Assembly (NCBI GenBank): GCA_016841205.1
Contig: JAENZP010000002.1
Span: 124,001 to 188,000, forward strand
DNA length: 64,000 nt
Source of the DNA: Desulfoscipio geothermicus
Lineage (GTDB): Bacteria; Bacillota; Desulfotomaculia; Desulfotomaculales; Desulfallaceae
Direction of reading: 5' to 3'
The notes below the pieces were generated by a model. It was not told where the DNA came from. It did not search any database and saw nothing but the letters and a program-made list of their open reading frames with translations. A program made the position numbers and the translations under genes. Below, piece by piece: positions 10,004 through 20,710 of the stretch (the stretch's first letter is position 1; every line of letters starts with the position of its first letter).

Positions 10004-10046
10004 AAAAATATAAGCTACAAAACAAATTATAAGGAGCGTGAATTTT

Positions 10047-10532
10047 ATGATGAACTTCAAGAAATTATTTATTGTGGCAACAGTTGTAGGGATGCTTGGC
10101 GCGGCAGGCGCCGCTTACGCGGCAACAGTAAAAACACCGGCAGAAATCACCGCCGAATTGACAGGAAAAACAGTTGCTGAGCTTTACAATGAGCGTTCCA
10201 CAGGAAAAACCTATGGCACAATAGCAAGTGAAGCCGGCAAGCTGGCCGAGTTTAAAGCACAAATGCTGGAGCAAAAGAAAATCATTCTGGACCAGCGGGT
10301 AGCGGACGGCAGGCTTACCCAAGAGCAAGCAGACAATATCTATAGCACCATGCAAAGTCACCAGGCTATCTGTGACGGAACCGGCAATGCTGGAATAGGC
10401 AAGAATTACGGCGCAGGCTTTGGACAGGGCAATGGGAATGGAAGTTGCGATGGAACCGGCATGGGTAATGGAAATGGTTCAGGTATGAGAAATGGCGCTG
10501 GTATGGGTTCCGGACGCAGTTTAAACAGGTAG
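10047..10532 (+). CDS. DUF2680-like secreted protein with Gly/Asn-rich tail
   Basis: Signal peptide, then KTPAEITAELTGKTVAELYNERSTGKTYGTIASEAGKLAEFKAQMLEQKKIILDQRVADGRLTQEQADNIYSTMQ; G/N-rich C terminus; ATG 10047 or 10050 after AAGGAG. Confidence 0.75.
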   Translation: MMNFKKLFIVATVVGMLGAAGAAYAATVKTPAEITAELTGKTVAELYNERSTGKTYGTIASEAGKLAEFKAQMLEQKKIILDQRVADGRLTQEQADNIYSTMQSHQAICDGTGNAGIGKNYGAGFGQGNGNGSCDGTGMGNGNGSGMRNGAGMGSGRSLNR

Positions 10533-10595
10533 TTGTTTGAACAGATAACGCAGTCGGCTCTAATATAATGGCTAAACTGATAAGATGGGAAAATA

Positions 10596-10637
10596 AATGG
10601 GGTCTGGCTTGTTTTTTTAAGCAAGCCAGACCCCATT
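10596..10637. repeat. Perfect 16-bp inverted repeat with GGGGTC core
   Basis: AATGGGGTCTGGCTTG - tttttttaag - CAAGCCAGACCCCATT. Confidence 0.85.
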
Positions 10638-10681
10638 ATTATTTTCTATAATCACTGTATCACATTAACAAAGGTAGGGGT

Positions 10682-10975
10682 TTACCATTCCCGGGGAAAT
10701 TGCTGTTGTTGTGGCTGCATTTGTTGTTGTGGCTGCCAATATTGGGGCTGCTGCGGGAACATTCCCGGCTGCATCACTTTATACTGGGGCTCTTGCTGTT
10801 CAATATAGTTAACACGATCCTTTAGTATTTGACAGATACCTTCTATTTGCTTGTTTAAGCTTACAAACATTTGTTTAGCTGCCTGATCCTGTGTATCTAA
10901 GGCAAAAGTCATTAAATTTGCAGCTGCTCCTTCAAGACCGGCCAGTGTTTGGTGCATTTTTGTACCGATTGTCAT
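10682..10975 (-). CDS. DUF1657 family protein with Gln-rich tail
   Basis: MTIGTKMHQTLAGLEGAAANLMTFALDTQDQAAKQMF...LKDRVNYIEQQEPQYK, then QPQYWQPQQQMQPQQQQ. Confidence 0.85.
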   Translation of the reverse strand: MTIGTKMHQTLAGLEGAAANLMTFALDTQDQAAKQMFVSLNKQIEGICQILKDRVNYIEQQEPQYKVMQPGMFPQQPQYWQPQQQMQPQQQQFPREW

Positions 10976-11201
10976 CTTCCGGTGATACCCCCTTATTTAA
11001 ATAATTTAAAATCTTTATTTATCTTTACCGAATATCCTATTTTTAAGCTGGAAAGATTTATTAATAGCTTTACTTTATTGACCAACGACCACTGACGACA
11101 TAATTAGTATCCAAAAGGGGCATATTTTAACTGTTTCGGGTTTCGCAGCATCATCGTATGGTAAGGAATTCTCAACTTTTTAGCTGTCTATAGGAGAACC
11201 T

Positions 11202-14200
11202 ATGATTTTAAATACTGAACAACTTCGTCAAAAAGCTCATGAACTTTCCTTAACACACGACCCTTACGTGAGAAGAAGACCATCAAAGCACCTGTGGCGG
11301 GAGTTTTATGCGGACGTTGAGAATTTACGCTCGTTTATACGCTCCCTACAGGACGTCAGCGCAAGCTGTTCGCAGCCCGCGGAGGAATGGCTGTTAGATC
11401 ATGCCGAGTTCATCGAAGAACAGGTATTGGTAGTCCGGCACGAGCTTTCCAAAGACTTCTCACGGGCTTTGCCGCACCTGCGCAAAACCGGTGAGGCAAG
11501 GGTAATGTCTATCTGTGCTGATTATCTCGAACATGTGGATGGGAACCTGAACGAGGAATCGTTCGTTTCATACATCAATTCTTACCAGGAAGTATCCGTT
11601 CTTACCATTTCCGAAGCGTGGGTAATTCCGCTTATCTTGCGCATTGCCTTGATCCGGCGCCTAACCGAAGTCATGGAACTGGTCCGCGAACGACGAGAGG
11701 TGTGTGCGTTAGTCGAACGTCTGCTGGCGCGCATAGAACCGTCTAAATTAAATCCGGATGCTCTTCAGGCTGTTCTTGAAGAAGCGGGCCAGGATATGCC
11801 GCTCTCAGGCCCGCTGATCGTCCATTTGGTCAGGCACTTGCGTGAGTGGACAGACGATTCGACAGCCGTACGGGATTGGTTGATATGCAAACTGGAAAAC
11901 GGCCCGGAAAGCCTTGACCAAATCGTCTCCTACGAATACCAGCTTCAGGCCTCCTATCAAGTGACCACAGGCAACCTCATCGGTAGTTTGCGCAAAATTT
12001 CGCGCCTGCACTGGCGCGATTCGTTCGAACGGATTTGTCTTGTTGAGCACACTCTGTGCGAAGAAAGCGCGGGTGTATATCCAAAACTTGATTTTTCAAG
12101 CCGCGACGTGCTGCGCAAGCGCATTGAGCAATTGGCCCGCCGTTTGCGAGTGCCGGAAAATCTGGTTGCGCAGCACGCCGTCCGGATTGCGGCACAGGAA
12201 TACGAACAGGCATGTGCGGAACGGGTACGAGCGGATGAGGAACTGCCGCGCCGGGCATTTGCCGCTTACTACCTGCTGGAACCGGACGGCATCAAGGAAC
12301 TGCATCGTGCTCTAAAAATATGCAGCACCCCCCGGTATTTGCCGGAAACAGGAATTTTACGTCGTGCCACCGGCGCGTATTTCACCATCCTCACGGGATT
12401 GTTCGCGGTCTCACTTTTCGGATTTGCCATATGGGTTGCCGGCGGCGCGAGCTTCACCACTGCCCAGTGGGCGATGATTGTACTTGCGCTGTTCTTGCCC
12501 GCCAGTGAGTGGGCCGTTACGGCGGCACACTGGCTTATAGAGTGTGCCAGGCGACCGCGGCTGCTGTTGAGATACGATTTCTCCCACGGGATTCCACCTG
12601 AAGCAACCACTATGATCGTTATTCCCGCAATCTGGTCCACGGTTAAAGAGGTGCAGGAATTGGCGGACCGGCTGGAACTGCATTACCTGGCCAACCGCGA
12701 TACGAATATCCACTTCGCTCTCCTGGGTGATCTTGTTAACGCAAATACGGAGAGACTGCCGGAGGATACCGATATCCTTGCAGCCGCGCGCGCAAGCATT
12801 GAAAAATTAAACTGCACGTACTCCCGCCCGGGCGGGAGTACCTTTCACCTCTTTCAACGCCGCAGGTTGTGGAACCCGTCCGAGGGGGTATGGATGGGTT
12901 GGGAGCGCAAGCGGGGCGCATTGGTGGAATTTGTCGATCTGCTTAAAGGACGGGCTGACACGACTTTTAACTGTGCAATCGGGGACACGTCTATCCTGTC
13001 GCGCATCCGTTATGTCATTACCCTAGATGCGGATACCAGGCTGCCCCTGGGAAGCGCGCAGCGGATGATCGGTACCCTGCATCTACCCTACAACCGGCCA
13101 CGGTTAAACCGTACCCAGACACGGGTTATCGAAGGATATGGCATACTGCAGCCGCGTATAGGCATTAGCCACGCGGCGGCCTTACGCTCGCGATTTACTT
13201 ATTTATGGTCGGCAGAGCCGGGCATCGATCCGTATGCTTTTGCCGCCTCTGATCCATACCAGGACGGGTTGGGACAGGGCATTTTTACAGGAAAGGGTAT
13301 CTTTGATGTTGATGCATTTGCCCAGGTGCTGTGTGAACGGATTCCGGAAAACCGGGTGCTTAGTCACGACTTGTTGGAAGGCGGGTTTTTACGCGCCGGC
13401 CTGCTGTCGGACATCGAATTAATCGATGAGCACCCATCTACGTTCAACACTTACCAGAAAAGAATGCATCGCTGGGTGCGCGGCGATTGGCAACTGCTCC
13501 CCTGGCTGTTTCATCGTGTCCGCGACCGGCGAGGAATACTTTTACCGGTGGATTTATCACCCCTCACCCGCTGGCAGATGATCGACAACCTGCGGCACAG
13601 TTTGCTGCCGCCTTCTCTGTTTGCAGTATTGCTGCTTGGCCTGACCGTCTTACCAGGCTCTCCCGGACGTTGGCTTGCTTTGGTGTTCGCTACAGTGTTC
13701 TTGCCGTTGCTCCGCCAATTGGTGGCCATCAGACGGACGGTTTGGCGTCCCCGGAGCTTGCTGGCCACAGCCGGGCAAGTTTTGGTAACCATTATGACCC
13801 TGCCGTTTCAAAGCGTGGTGTTACTGGACGCAATTGCCAGAACATTATACCGCTTATTGGTGTCCAAACGTCATCTGCTGGAATGGGTCAGCGCAGCAGA
13901 AGTTGAACGCCGCAATCGGGGCGGGCGCTACCCTGCACTGCTGGGTATGTACGGGGGCTACGCGCTGGTGTTCCTCTTTGCGCCGGCAGCGGCGGCCGGT
14001 ACTGTTGCGGCGCTGCAGTGGACAGGCCTGGCGCTTTCCGCTGTATGGGCTGTCGCTCCCCTGGCAGTCCGCTGGCTGGACCAGCCCGTGCAGCGGCCTG
14101 AGCGCCCTCTTACAGCAGCAGAGGAGGAAGAACTACGAAAGTTGTCGGAACAGATATGGGCGTTTTTCGAGGACTACGTTACTGAAACAGATCACTGGCT

Positions 14201-17200
14201 GCCGCCTGATAACGTGCAAATCGAACAGCCCAACAGGATCGCCCACCGCACTTCGCCTACTAACATAGGGCTTTATCTCGCCTGCACGCTGGCAGCGCGA
14301 GATTTCGGGTTCATCGATACGCCCGGCTTGATTAAGCGTTTGGAACCCACCATTAGTACGGTTGAGCGCCTAGACAAATGGAAAGGCCATCTTTACAACT
14401 GGTACGACACGATTACCCTTGAACCACTACCTCCGCTGTACGTGTCAACGGTTGATTCCGGTAACTTCGTCGGTTGTTTGCTGACAGTCAAAGAGGGGCT
14501 GGTGGAGTGGCTCAAGTCGTATAGCGAAGGGGACGGACAGCCGGGTTCAGAGCGGGATAGCGGTAAGGTGACAGAAGCATCACATGTTGCCTTCGCCGAG
14601 GAGCTAACGCCTGCACTGAAAGATGGAAACGCAGGCAAAGGCAGAACATTACATGAGAGCGCCCGGGAGGAGTGGCCGACCCGCGGGCAGAAACTGATCG
14701 CCCGTCTGGAAGTGCTGATTAACGGGACAGACTTTCGCCCGCTTTACGATAACAAAGCCAAATTGTTCCACTTGGGCTACCAAACCGGGCTGCGTGAACC
14801 TGATCAAATCCTGTATGACCTGCTGGCGTCAGAGGCAAGGCAGTTAAGTTTTATTGCCATCGCCCTGGGTCATGTGCCTGTATCGCACTGGAATACGCTG
14901 GGGCGGGTAATGACCAGGGTAGGGCGGCGTGTCACACTGCTCTCGTGGTCCGGGACGATGTTTGAATATTTAATGCCCTGGCTCTTTATGCGCACCTATC
15001 GGAACACCATATGGGAGAGCACCTACCGTGCAGTGGTCGAGCGGCAAATTCAGTACGCCCATCAACGGGGAGTCCCGTTCGGCATCTCCGAATCCGGCTA
15101 TTATGCCTTTGATTTTCAAATGAACTATCAATACCGGGCCTTTGGTGTTCCCGGTCTCGGATTCAAGCGCGGCCTCGAACAAGATCTGGTTGTAGCTCCG
15201 TACGCGACAATCCTAGCCTTACCCTTTGCCAGGCGCCAAGGGCTGGCAGATTTGGGTAAATTGGAGGAACTGGGAGCGCGGGGAAAATACGGTTTTTATG
15301 AAGCCATCGACTTCACCTCCCAGCGGTTGCCGAAGGAAAAGACCTGCATGGTCATCCGGAGTTTTATGGCCCATCACCAGGGAATGAGCCTGCTCACCCT
15401 GGCGAACTTGCTGGCACCGAAAAAAATATACGAACATTTTCACAGTGACAAACGCGTGCGGGCGGCGGAACTACTGCTGCAGGAACGCATTCCCGCGCGG
15501 CCTAAAATCATTAAACATCCCGCTATGAGCCGGGTGCATGTGCCTGATACCAGGCCGGCAGTGACCGGTGCCCTGCGCGAATACCTCAACGTGGATACGC
15601 CTGCACCCGAGGTGTGCGTCCTTTCCAACGGGACCTTTATGACCGTAGTGACCAACAGCGGCAGCGGGTTCAGCCGGTATGAAGGGCTGGCCGTCTCGCG
15701 CTGGCGAGAGGATCCGGTGTTGGACCATTGGGGAAACTACATGTATATTCGTGATGTTACCAGCGACGCAGTATGGTCGCCGGCATTTCAGCCGTGTCGT
15801 GTCCCGTCTGATGAACAACGGGTGCAATTCTCTCTTGACCGGGCTACTTTCATGCGTGTAGATGGAAACGTGCATACGAGCCTGGAAATATGCGTGTCTC
15901 CGGAATGGAATGCGGAAGTCCGCCGGCTGACGCTCACCAACGCAGGGAATGAAGCGCGGATCATCGAAGTCACAACGTTTCTTGAACTGGCCCTGGCGCC
16001 TCCCATGGCCGATGATGCGCACCCGGTCTTCAACAAATTGTTCATCAAAACGGCATATGTGGAGGATGCCCGGTGCCTGCTGGCCCAGCGCAGGCCCCGC
16101 CAAAAAGACGAGCCACCGTTATGGGCGGCGCATTCGCTGATGGTCACAGGCCGGACGCTGGGACCGGTGGAATACGAGACCGACCGGGCCGTCTTTATTG
16201 GCAGGGGCCATACGCTCGCCGAGCCACAGGGGATCCGTTCTCGCCTGCGTGGCACGGTGGGCTCTGTGGCCGACCCCGCCTTTATCATGCGTAGACGATT
16301 AAGCATCGAGCCCGGTGAACAGGTGCAGCTTAACGCTGTCACCACTGTGGCAGGCACGAAGGAAGAAGCGATGGACATTGTAAGCCGTTTCTCAGGGGAC
16401 CTGGTGGTGGAACGAACATTTCAACTGGCCTGGAATCGCAGTCAAATCGAACTGCGGCATTTGCACCTGACTGCCGCCCAGGCCATGACTTTCCAAACTT
16501 TTACGGGCCGGGTATTATATACTCCGCTGCTGCGGCAGGAACGCAAGCAAAGTATCACTGCCAATACAAAGGGGCAGTCCGGTCTCTGGGCATACGGAAT
16601 TTCCGGAGACTTGCCGGTGATCCTGGTACGGGTCGAGAACCGGGCCAATTTGCAGTTTGTCGTCGAGCTGCTGACCGGATACGAATACTTACGCCGCCTG
16701 GGGCTTTATTTCGACCTGGTCATTTTGAACGAATCGGCGGGCGGATACCAGCAGGATTTGCAGGAAACCCTTAGGCGGGCGATGGAACAAGTCATTAACC
16801 GGTGTAGTACAGGAACCGGCGGCGTTTTTATTATCAATGCCAGCCAGCTGCCGGACGAGGACAGAACACTACTGCTGGCCGCAGCCCGTGTTGTGCTGCG
16901 GGCAAGCGGCCCCAGCCTTAAGGCGCAAATTAAACTACCCCGGCGGGATACCGTCTTCCCGGCACCCCTTACGCCAACAGCTCCTTTAAACAGATTCGCC
17001 GCTCATCCACCGGAAGACCCGGGCGAATTAATGTTCTTCAACGATTGGGGAGGATTTTCACCTGATGGCCGGGAGTATCGAATTATGCTTAAAAACGGCA
17101 ATTACCTGCCGGCGCCATGGGTCAATGTAATCGCCAACTCGCGCTTCGGCTGCCTGATCTCCGAACTCGGTACGGGCTACACCTGGTGGCGCAACAGCCG

Positions 17201-19517
17201 GGAGTTTAAACTGACCCCGTGGTCCAACGATCCTGTGCTTGACCCGCCGGGTGAAGTGTGTTACCTGCGTGACGAAGAAAGTGGTGAACTATGGTCTGCC
17301 ACACCGTCTACCGCACAAATAAACCAGCCTTACACCGTTACCCACAGCCGGGGGTTCACCTGTTTTCGTCATGAGAGACACGGTATCGGGCAGGAGATGA
17401 TTGTTTTTGTGCCACCGGATGATCCGGTCAAGGTGGTTAAATTGCGGCTGCAGAACAGTAGTGGCGTGCGGAGGCGCCTTTCCGTCACCTATTACGCGGA
17501 ATGGGTGCTGGGTGTACATCGCCAGGCGAACGCCTCTTTCATCGTCACGGAGTGGGATGAATCGGCTCGAGTTATGCTGGCCCGTAACACGTATCAGGAT
17601 ATATTCAGCAATGCCACAGCCTTTTTGGGCGTGTATCCGCAACCGCAAGCGCTTGTCGATTCACCAACTGCGTCGGTACGCGAGGCGTGGAAAGCCGCCG
17701 GCGCGGACGAGCTGTCCTGGACGGCTGACCGCAACGAATTTATCGGCCGCAATGGTACACTGGAAAAACCCGCCGCCATGGGCCGGGAGTGTCTGTCAGG
17801 CCAAATAGGAGCTCTTTATAACTCTTGCGGCGCGGTACAGACCAAGCTCACCCTGGAGCCTGGAGCCGAACGGACAGTCTACATTCTACTCGGCTGCGAA
17901 CATTCCAGAAATGCCGCTGTGAGTATTGCGCAACAATACTGCCAAACCAGGGTCTGCGACCAGGCCTTTGAACAGGTGCAAGAATTCTGGGCCGGCGTTT
18001 TAGACCAGATCTCGGTTGCCACGCCCTGCCCGGAAATGGATATCCTGCTGAACGGCTGGTTGGTTTATCAGGCCCTGGGCTGCAGAATGTGGGCGCGCTC
18101 CGCTTTTTACCAGGCGGGAGGCGCTTACGGCTTTCGCGATCAACTACAGGATTCTCTGGCGCTCCTGCACTCCCGTTTTGACCTTACGCGGGCGCAAATT
18201 TTGCTGCACGCCGCGCATCAATATGAGGAGGGCGACGTACAGCACTGGTGGCATGAGGAGACGCAGCGCGGCATCCGCACGCGTTTTTCCGACGATTTGC
18301 TATGGCTGCCCTATGCCGTCGGACGGTATGTCGAGCATACAGGAGATGAAAGTATCCTTGATGAGACGGCGCCGTATCTGCATAGTGAACCTTTGGCGGA
18401 GGGTGAACATGAACGATACGAGCCGACCAAAATCTCTACCCAAAGCAGCACCGTTTTCGAGCACTGCCTGCGCGCCATCGACAGGGCCCTGCAGCGCTTT
18501 GGTGAACACGGGCTACCGCTGATCGGCATTGGCGACTGGAATGACGGCATGAGCCGTGTCGGTGCCCAAGGCCGCGGTGAGAGCGTGTGGCTCGGCTGGT
18601 TCCTCTGTATAGTGCTGGATCGGTTCACGGAACTTTGCCGGCAGCACGGCAATATTAATCGGGCGGAACGCTACCGGGGTGTACACGATAAGCTGGTCTC
18701 CTCCCTTGAAGAGCACGCCTGGGATGGGCAGTGGTATAGGCGAGCTTTCACCGACGCCGGACAATGGCTGGGGTCTATTTACAATGATGAATGCAGGATT
18801 GATGCCATCGCCCAGTCGTGGTCGGTCATCTCCGGAGCGGCGCCGCAAGAGAAGGCGCTGCAGGCTATGCAGTCATTCGACCGCGAACTTGTGGACCGGG
18901 TTCTATCCGTGGCGTGCCTTTTGACGCCACCTTTTGACCGCACGGAACCGAGTCCCGGCTATATTCAGGGATATCCGCCCGGAATTCGGGAGAACGGGGC
19001 CCAGTATACCCATGGTGTTATATGGAGCATTATCGCCTGGTGCCGGCTTGGTAACGGAGATAAGGCTTTGGAATTGTTTCAAATGCTCAATCCTCTGAAC
19101 CACACCCGTACGCCTAATGAAGTGCGGCAATATGCTGGTGAACCCTACGTCATGGCGGCGGACGTTTATACCACGGATCCACACCAGGGACGCGCCGGCT
19201 GGACGTGGTACACCGGCGCTGCGGGATGGATGTATCAGGCCGGAGTTGAGTGGATCCTTGGCCTGCGCCGCCGTGGCCAACGGCTGTACATTCGCCCGTG
19301 CATCCCTTGCGCATGGCCGGAGTTTTCCGTCAGTTACCGTTTTGGCGGCGCACGCTACCTTATTACGGTCAAAAATCCGTCACGCAAGCCCGGTGGAGTA
19401 ACCGCTTTTCAAATTGATGGGCGAGAAATTGCGCTTATGGAGCAAGGTATAAAGGAGAGCCCTTACGTTGAATTGTACGACGACGGGCAGGTCCATCATG
19501 TCGTTCTGATGTTTTAA
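11202..19517 (+). CDS. Cyclic beta-1,2-glucan synthase-like protein (GT84-type, GH94-type phosphorylase region)
   Basis: 2771 aa; RYVITLDADTRLPLGSAQRMIG, HRWVRGDWQLLPW, C-terminal GIGDWNDGMSRVG and YPPGIRENGAQYTHGVIW as in NdvB/ChvB-type and cellobiose-phosphorylase-like enzymes. Confidence 0.9.
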   Translation: MILNTEQLRQKAHELSLTHDPYVRRRPSKHLWREFYADVENLRSFIRSLQDVSASCSQPAEEWLLDHAEFIEEQVLVVRHELSKDFSRALPHLRKTGEARVMSICADYLEHVDGNLNEESFVSYINSYQEVSVLTISEAWVIPLILRIALIRRLTEVMELVRERREVCALVERLLARIEPSKLNPDALQAVLEEAGQDMPLSGPLIVHLVRHLREWTDDSTAVRDWLICKLENGPESLDQIVSYEYQLQASYQVTTGNLIGSLRKISRLHWRDSFERICLVEHTLCEESAGVYPKLDFSSRDVLRKRIEQLARRLRVPENLVAQHAVRIAAQEYEQACAERVRADEELPRRAFAAYYLLEPDGIKELHRALKICSTPRYLPETGILRRATGAYFTILTGLFAVSLFGFAIWVAGGASFTTAQWAMIVLALFLPASEWAVTAAHWLIECARRPRLLLRYDFSHGIPPEATTMIVIPAIWSTVKEVQELADRLELHYLANRDTNIHFALLGDLVNANTERLPEDTDILAAARASIEKLNCTYSRPGGSTFHLFQRRRLWNPSEGVWMGWERKRGALVEFVDLLKGRADTTFNCAIGDTSILSRIRYVITLDADTRLPLGSAQRMIGTLHLPYNRPRLNRTQTRVIEGYGILQPRIGISHAAALRSRFTYLWSAEPGIDPYAFAASDPYQDGLGQGIFTGKGIFDVDAFAQVLCERIPENRVLSHDLLEGGFLRAGLLSDIELIDEHPSTFNTYQKRMHRWVRGDWQLLPWLFHRVRDRRGILLPVDLSPLTRWQMIDNLRHSLLPPSLFAVLLLGLTVLPGSPGRWLALVFATVFLPLLRQLVAIRRTVWRPRSLLATAGQVLVTIMTLPFQSVVLLDAIARTLYRLLVSKRHLLEWVSAAEVERRNRGGRYPALLGMYGGYALVFLFAPAAAAGTVAALQWTGLALSAVWAVAPLAVRWLDQPVQRPERPLTAAEEEELRKLSEQIWAFFEDYVTETDHWLPPDNVQIEQPNRIAHRTSPTNIGLYLACTLAARDFGFIDTPGLIKRLEPTISTVERLDKWKGHLYNWYDTITLEPLPPLYVSTVDSGNFVGCLLTVKEGLVEWLKSYSEGDGQPGSERDSGKVTEASHVAFAEELTPALKDGNAGKGRTLHESAREEWPTRGQKLIARLEVLINGTDFRPLYDNKAKLFHLGYQTGLREPDQILYDLLASEARQLSFIAIALGHVPVSHWNTLGRVMTRVGRRVTLLSWSGTMFEYLMPWLFMRTYRNTIWESTYRAVVERQIQYAHQRGVPFGISESGYYAFDFQMNYQYRAFGVPGLGFKRGLEQDLVVAPYATILALPFARRQGLADLGKLEELGARGKYGFYEAIDFTSQRLPKEKTCMVIRSFMAHHQGMSLLTLANLLAPKKIYEHFHSDKRVRAAELLLQERIPARPKIIKHPAMSRVHVPDTRPAVTGALREYLNVDTPAPEVCVLSNGTFMTVVTNSGSGFSRYEGLAVSRWREDPVLDHWGNYMYIRDVTSDAVWSPAFQPCRVPSDEQRVQFSLDRATFMRVDGNVHTSLEICVSPEWNAEVRRLTLTNAGNEARIIEVTTFLELALAPPMADDAHPVFNKLFIKTAYVEDARCLLAQRRPRQKDEPPLWAAHSLMVTGRTLGPVEYETDRAVFIGRGHTLAEPQGIRSRLRGTVGSVADPAFIMRRRLSIEPGEQVQLNAVTTVAGTKEEAMDIVSRFSGDLVVERTFQLAWNRSQIELRHLHLTAAQAMTFQTFTGRVLYTPLLRQERKQSITANTKGQSGLWAYGISGDLPVILVRVENRANLQFVVELLTGYEYLRRLGLYFDLVILNESAGGYQQDLQETLRRAMEQVINRCSTGTGGVFIINASQLPDEDRTLLLAAARVVLRASGPSLKAQIKLPRRDTVFPAPLTPTAPLNRFAAHPPEDPGELMFFNDWGGFSPDGREYRIMLKNGNYLPAPWVNVIANSRFGCLISELGTGYTWWRNSREFKLTPWSNDPVLDPPGEVCYLRDEESGELWSATPSTAQINQPYTVTHSRGFTCFRHERHGIGQEMIVFVPPDDPVKVVKLRLQNSSGVRRRLSVTYYAEWVLGVHRQANASFIVTEWDESARVMLARNTYQDIFSNATAFLGVYPQPQALVDSPTASVREAWKAAGADELSWTADRNEFIGRNGTLEKPAAMGRECLSGQIGALYNSCGAVQTKLTLEPGAERTVYILLGCEHSRNAAVSIAQQYCQTRVCDQAFEQVQEFWAGVLDQISVATPCPEMDILLNGWLVYQALGCRMWARSAFYQAGGAYGFRDQLQDSLALLHSRFDLTRAQILLHAAHQYEEGDVQHWWHEETQRGIRTRFSDDLLWLPYAVGRYVEHTGDESILDETAPYLHSEPLAEGEHERYEPTKISTQSSTVFEHCLRAIDRALQRFGEHGLPLIGIGDWNDGMSRVGAQGRGESVWLGWFLCIVLDRFTELCRQHGNINRAERYRGVHDKLVSSLEEHAWDGQWYRRAFTDAGQWLGSIYNDECRIDAIAQSWSVISGAAPQEKALQAMQSFDRELVDRVLSVACLLTPPFDRTEPSPGYIQGYPPGIRENGAQYTHGVIWSIIAWCRLGNGDKALELFQMLNPLNHTRTPNEVRQYAGEPYVMAADVYTTDPHQGRAGWTWYTGAAGWMYQAGVEWILGLRRRGQRLYIRPCIPCAWPEFSVSYRFGGARYLITVKNPSRKPGGVTAFQIDGREIALMEQGIKESPYVELYDDGQVHHVVLMF

Positions 19518-19555
19518 GCTTAGTTATACTTATCCTTAACGTATCAGGGGATGAT

Positions 19556-20644
19556 TTGATGAAAGTTGCCATAATGGGGGCGGGTTTAGCAGGTCTTTCT
19601 TGTTCTGTACTTTTAGAACAATATGGGGTTTTACCAGATATATACGAAGCTCAATATAAAATCGGTGCCAGATTTACTAATGGCGAAGCCATTATGAACA
19701 TTTTGGATTTTCCGGTTGAAGATTGTTTTAACTACCTGGATCGTAAATATGAGGTAAAACTAAATCCTATAAATACCTTGGAAAGTCTTGTTATTCACGG
19801 CCCTAAAGACTCCGCGCTAATTGAAGGAAACCTGGGATATATTACGGCTAGAGGTAATCATCCCCATGCCCTTGAGGTGCAATTGGGTGATATATCTAAG
19901 GCACCGGTATTTACAAATAACTATTATACAATAGATGATTTAAAAGCAAAATATGATGTCATTGTAGTCGCTACAGGCAATAGCAACGAACCCAAAAGAC
20001 AGCGGATCTGGGAAACCGATATTGTTGCTAATATAATAGGAGCTAGCATTAGGGGTACATTTAATCCACATCAAGCAGAAGTTTGGCTAAACGATTCTTA
20101 TGCTCCACAGGGGTATTGTTTTTTATTACCTTATCATAATAATATAGCCAGCCTATGTATCGCAGTGCCTGGTACTGCGGGAGTTAACCTGGAGCTTTTG
20201 TGGCAGAAATTTTTAGAAAGCCTTCATTTTGAATTTAATGTAAAAGATACATTTACTCTGCATTCATTTGAAATTGGCAGAAACAAAACTTTAGTTACCG
20301 AAAACCTTATGTTCGTTGGTAATGCAGGGGGCTTCGTGATGCCTTTCCTAGGCTTCGGGCAGTTTACATCAATGCTTAGCGGCTTTGAGGCGGCCATAGC
20401 AATTGCTAACGGCAATATGCAAAGTTATATTGATGCTATGCAACCTTTGATAGACAGTTACTATCCTTCTTTAAAGATGAGAAGAGTGTTAGCCGGCATG
20501 AATAATAACAAATATAACCTGCTAATTAAAATTTTACAAAATAAGTATGCTAATACCACTTTCTCTAAATTTCCAATACCAATTTTAAAATTAGTAGCTA
20601 ATGTTATAGACCCTTTTATAGCTAGAAACTCTGAACTAAATTGA
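19556..20644 (+). CDS. FAD/NAD(P)-dependent oxidoreductase (geranylgeranyl-reductase-like)
   Basis: N-terminal MKVAIMGAGLAGLSCSVLLEQYG dinucleotide fold; FVGNAGGFVMPFLGFGQF FAD motif. Confidence 0.75.
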   Translation: MMKVAIMGAGLAGLSCSVLLEQYGVLPDIYEAQYKIGARFTNGEAIMNILDFPVEDCFNYLDRKYEVKLNPINTLESLVIHGPKDSALIEGNLGYITARGNHPHALEVQLGDISKAPVFTNNYYTIDDLKAKYDVIVVATGNSNEPKRQRIWETDIVANIIGASIRGTFNPHQAEVWLNDSYAPQGYCFLLPYHNNIASLCIAVPGTAGVNLELLWQKFLESLHFEFNVKDTFTLHSFEIGRNKTLVTENLMFVGNAGGFVMPFLGFGQFTSMLSGFEAAIAIANGNMQSYIDAMQPLIDSYYPSLKMRRVLAGMNNNKYNLLIKILQNKYANTTFSKFPIPILKLVANVIDPFIARNSELN

Positions 20645-20710
20645 CATAAGAAATAGAGAGAACGCGATCTTCCACCATTGGGAGAAACAAAAATAAACCG
20701 GGCAATTATA

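Noticed and set aside
9992-10037. GCTCCTTATAAT / ATTATAAGGAGC inverted repeat that could sequester the RBS of the DUF2680-like gene
   Set aside because: The left arm contains the likely -10 box (TATAAT 9998-10003), so a transcript from that promoter would not include it.
11805-19401. Many long overlapping antisense and alternate-frame ORFs inside the glucan synthase gene
   Set aside because: Typical by-products of a GC-rich coding sequence; no RBS or family motifs.
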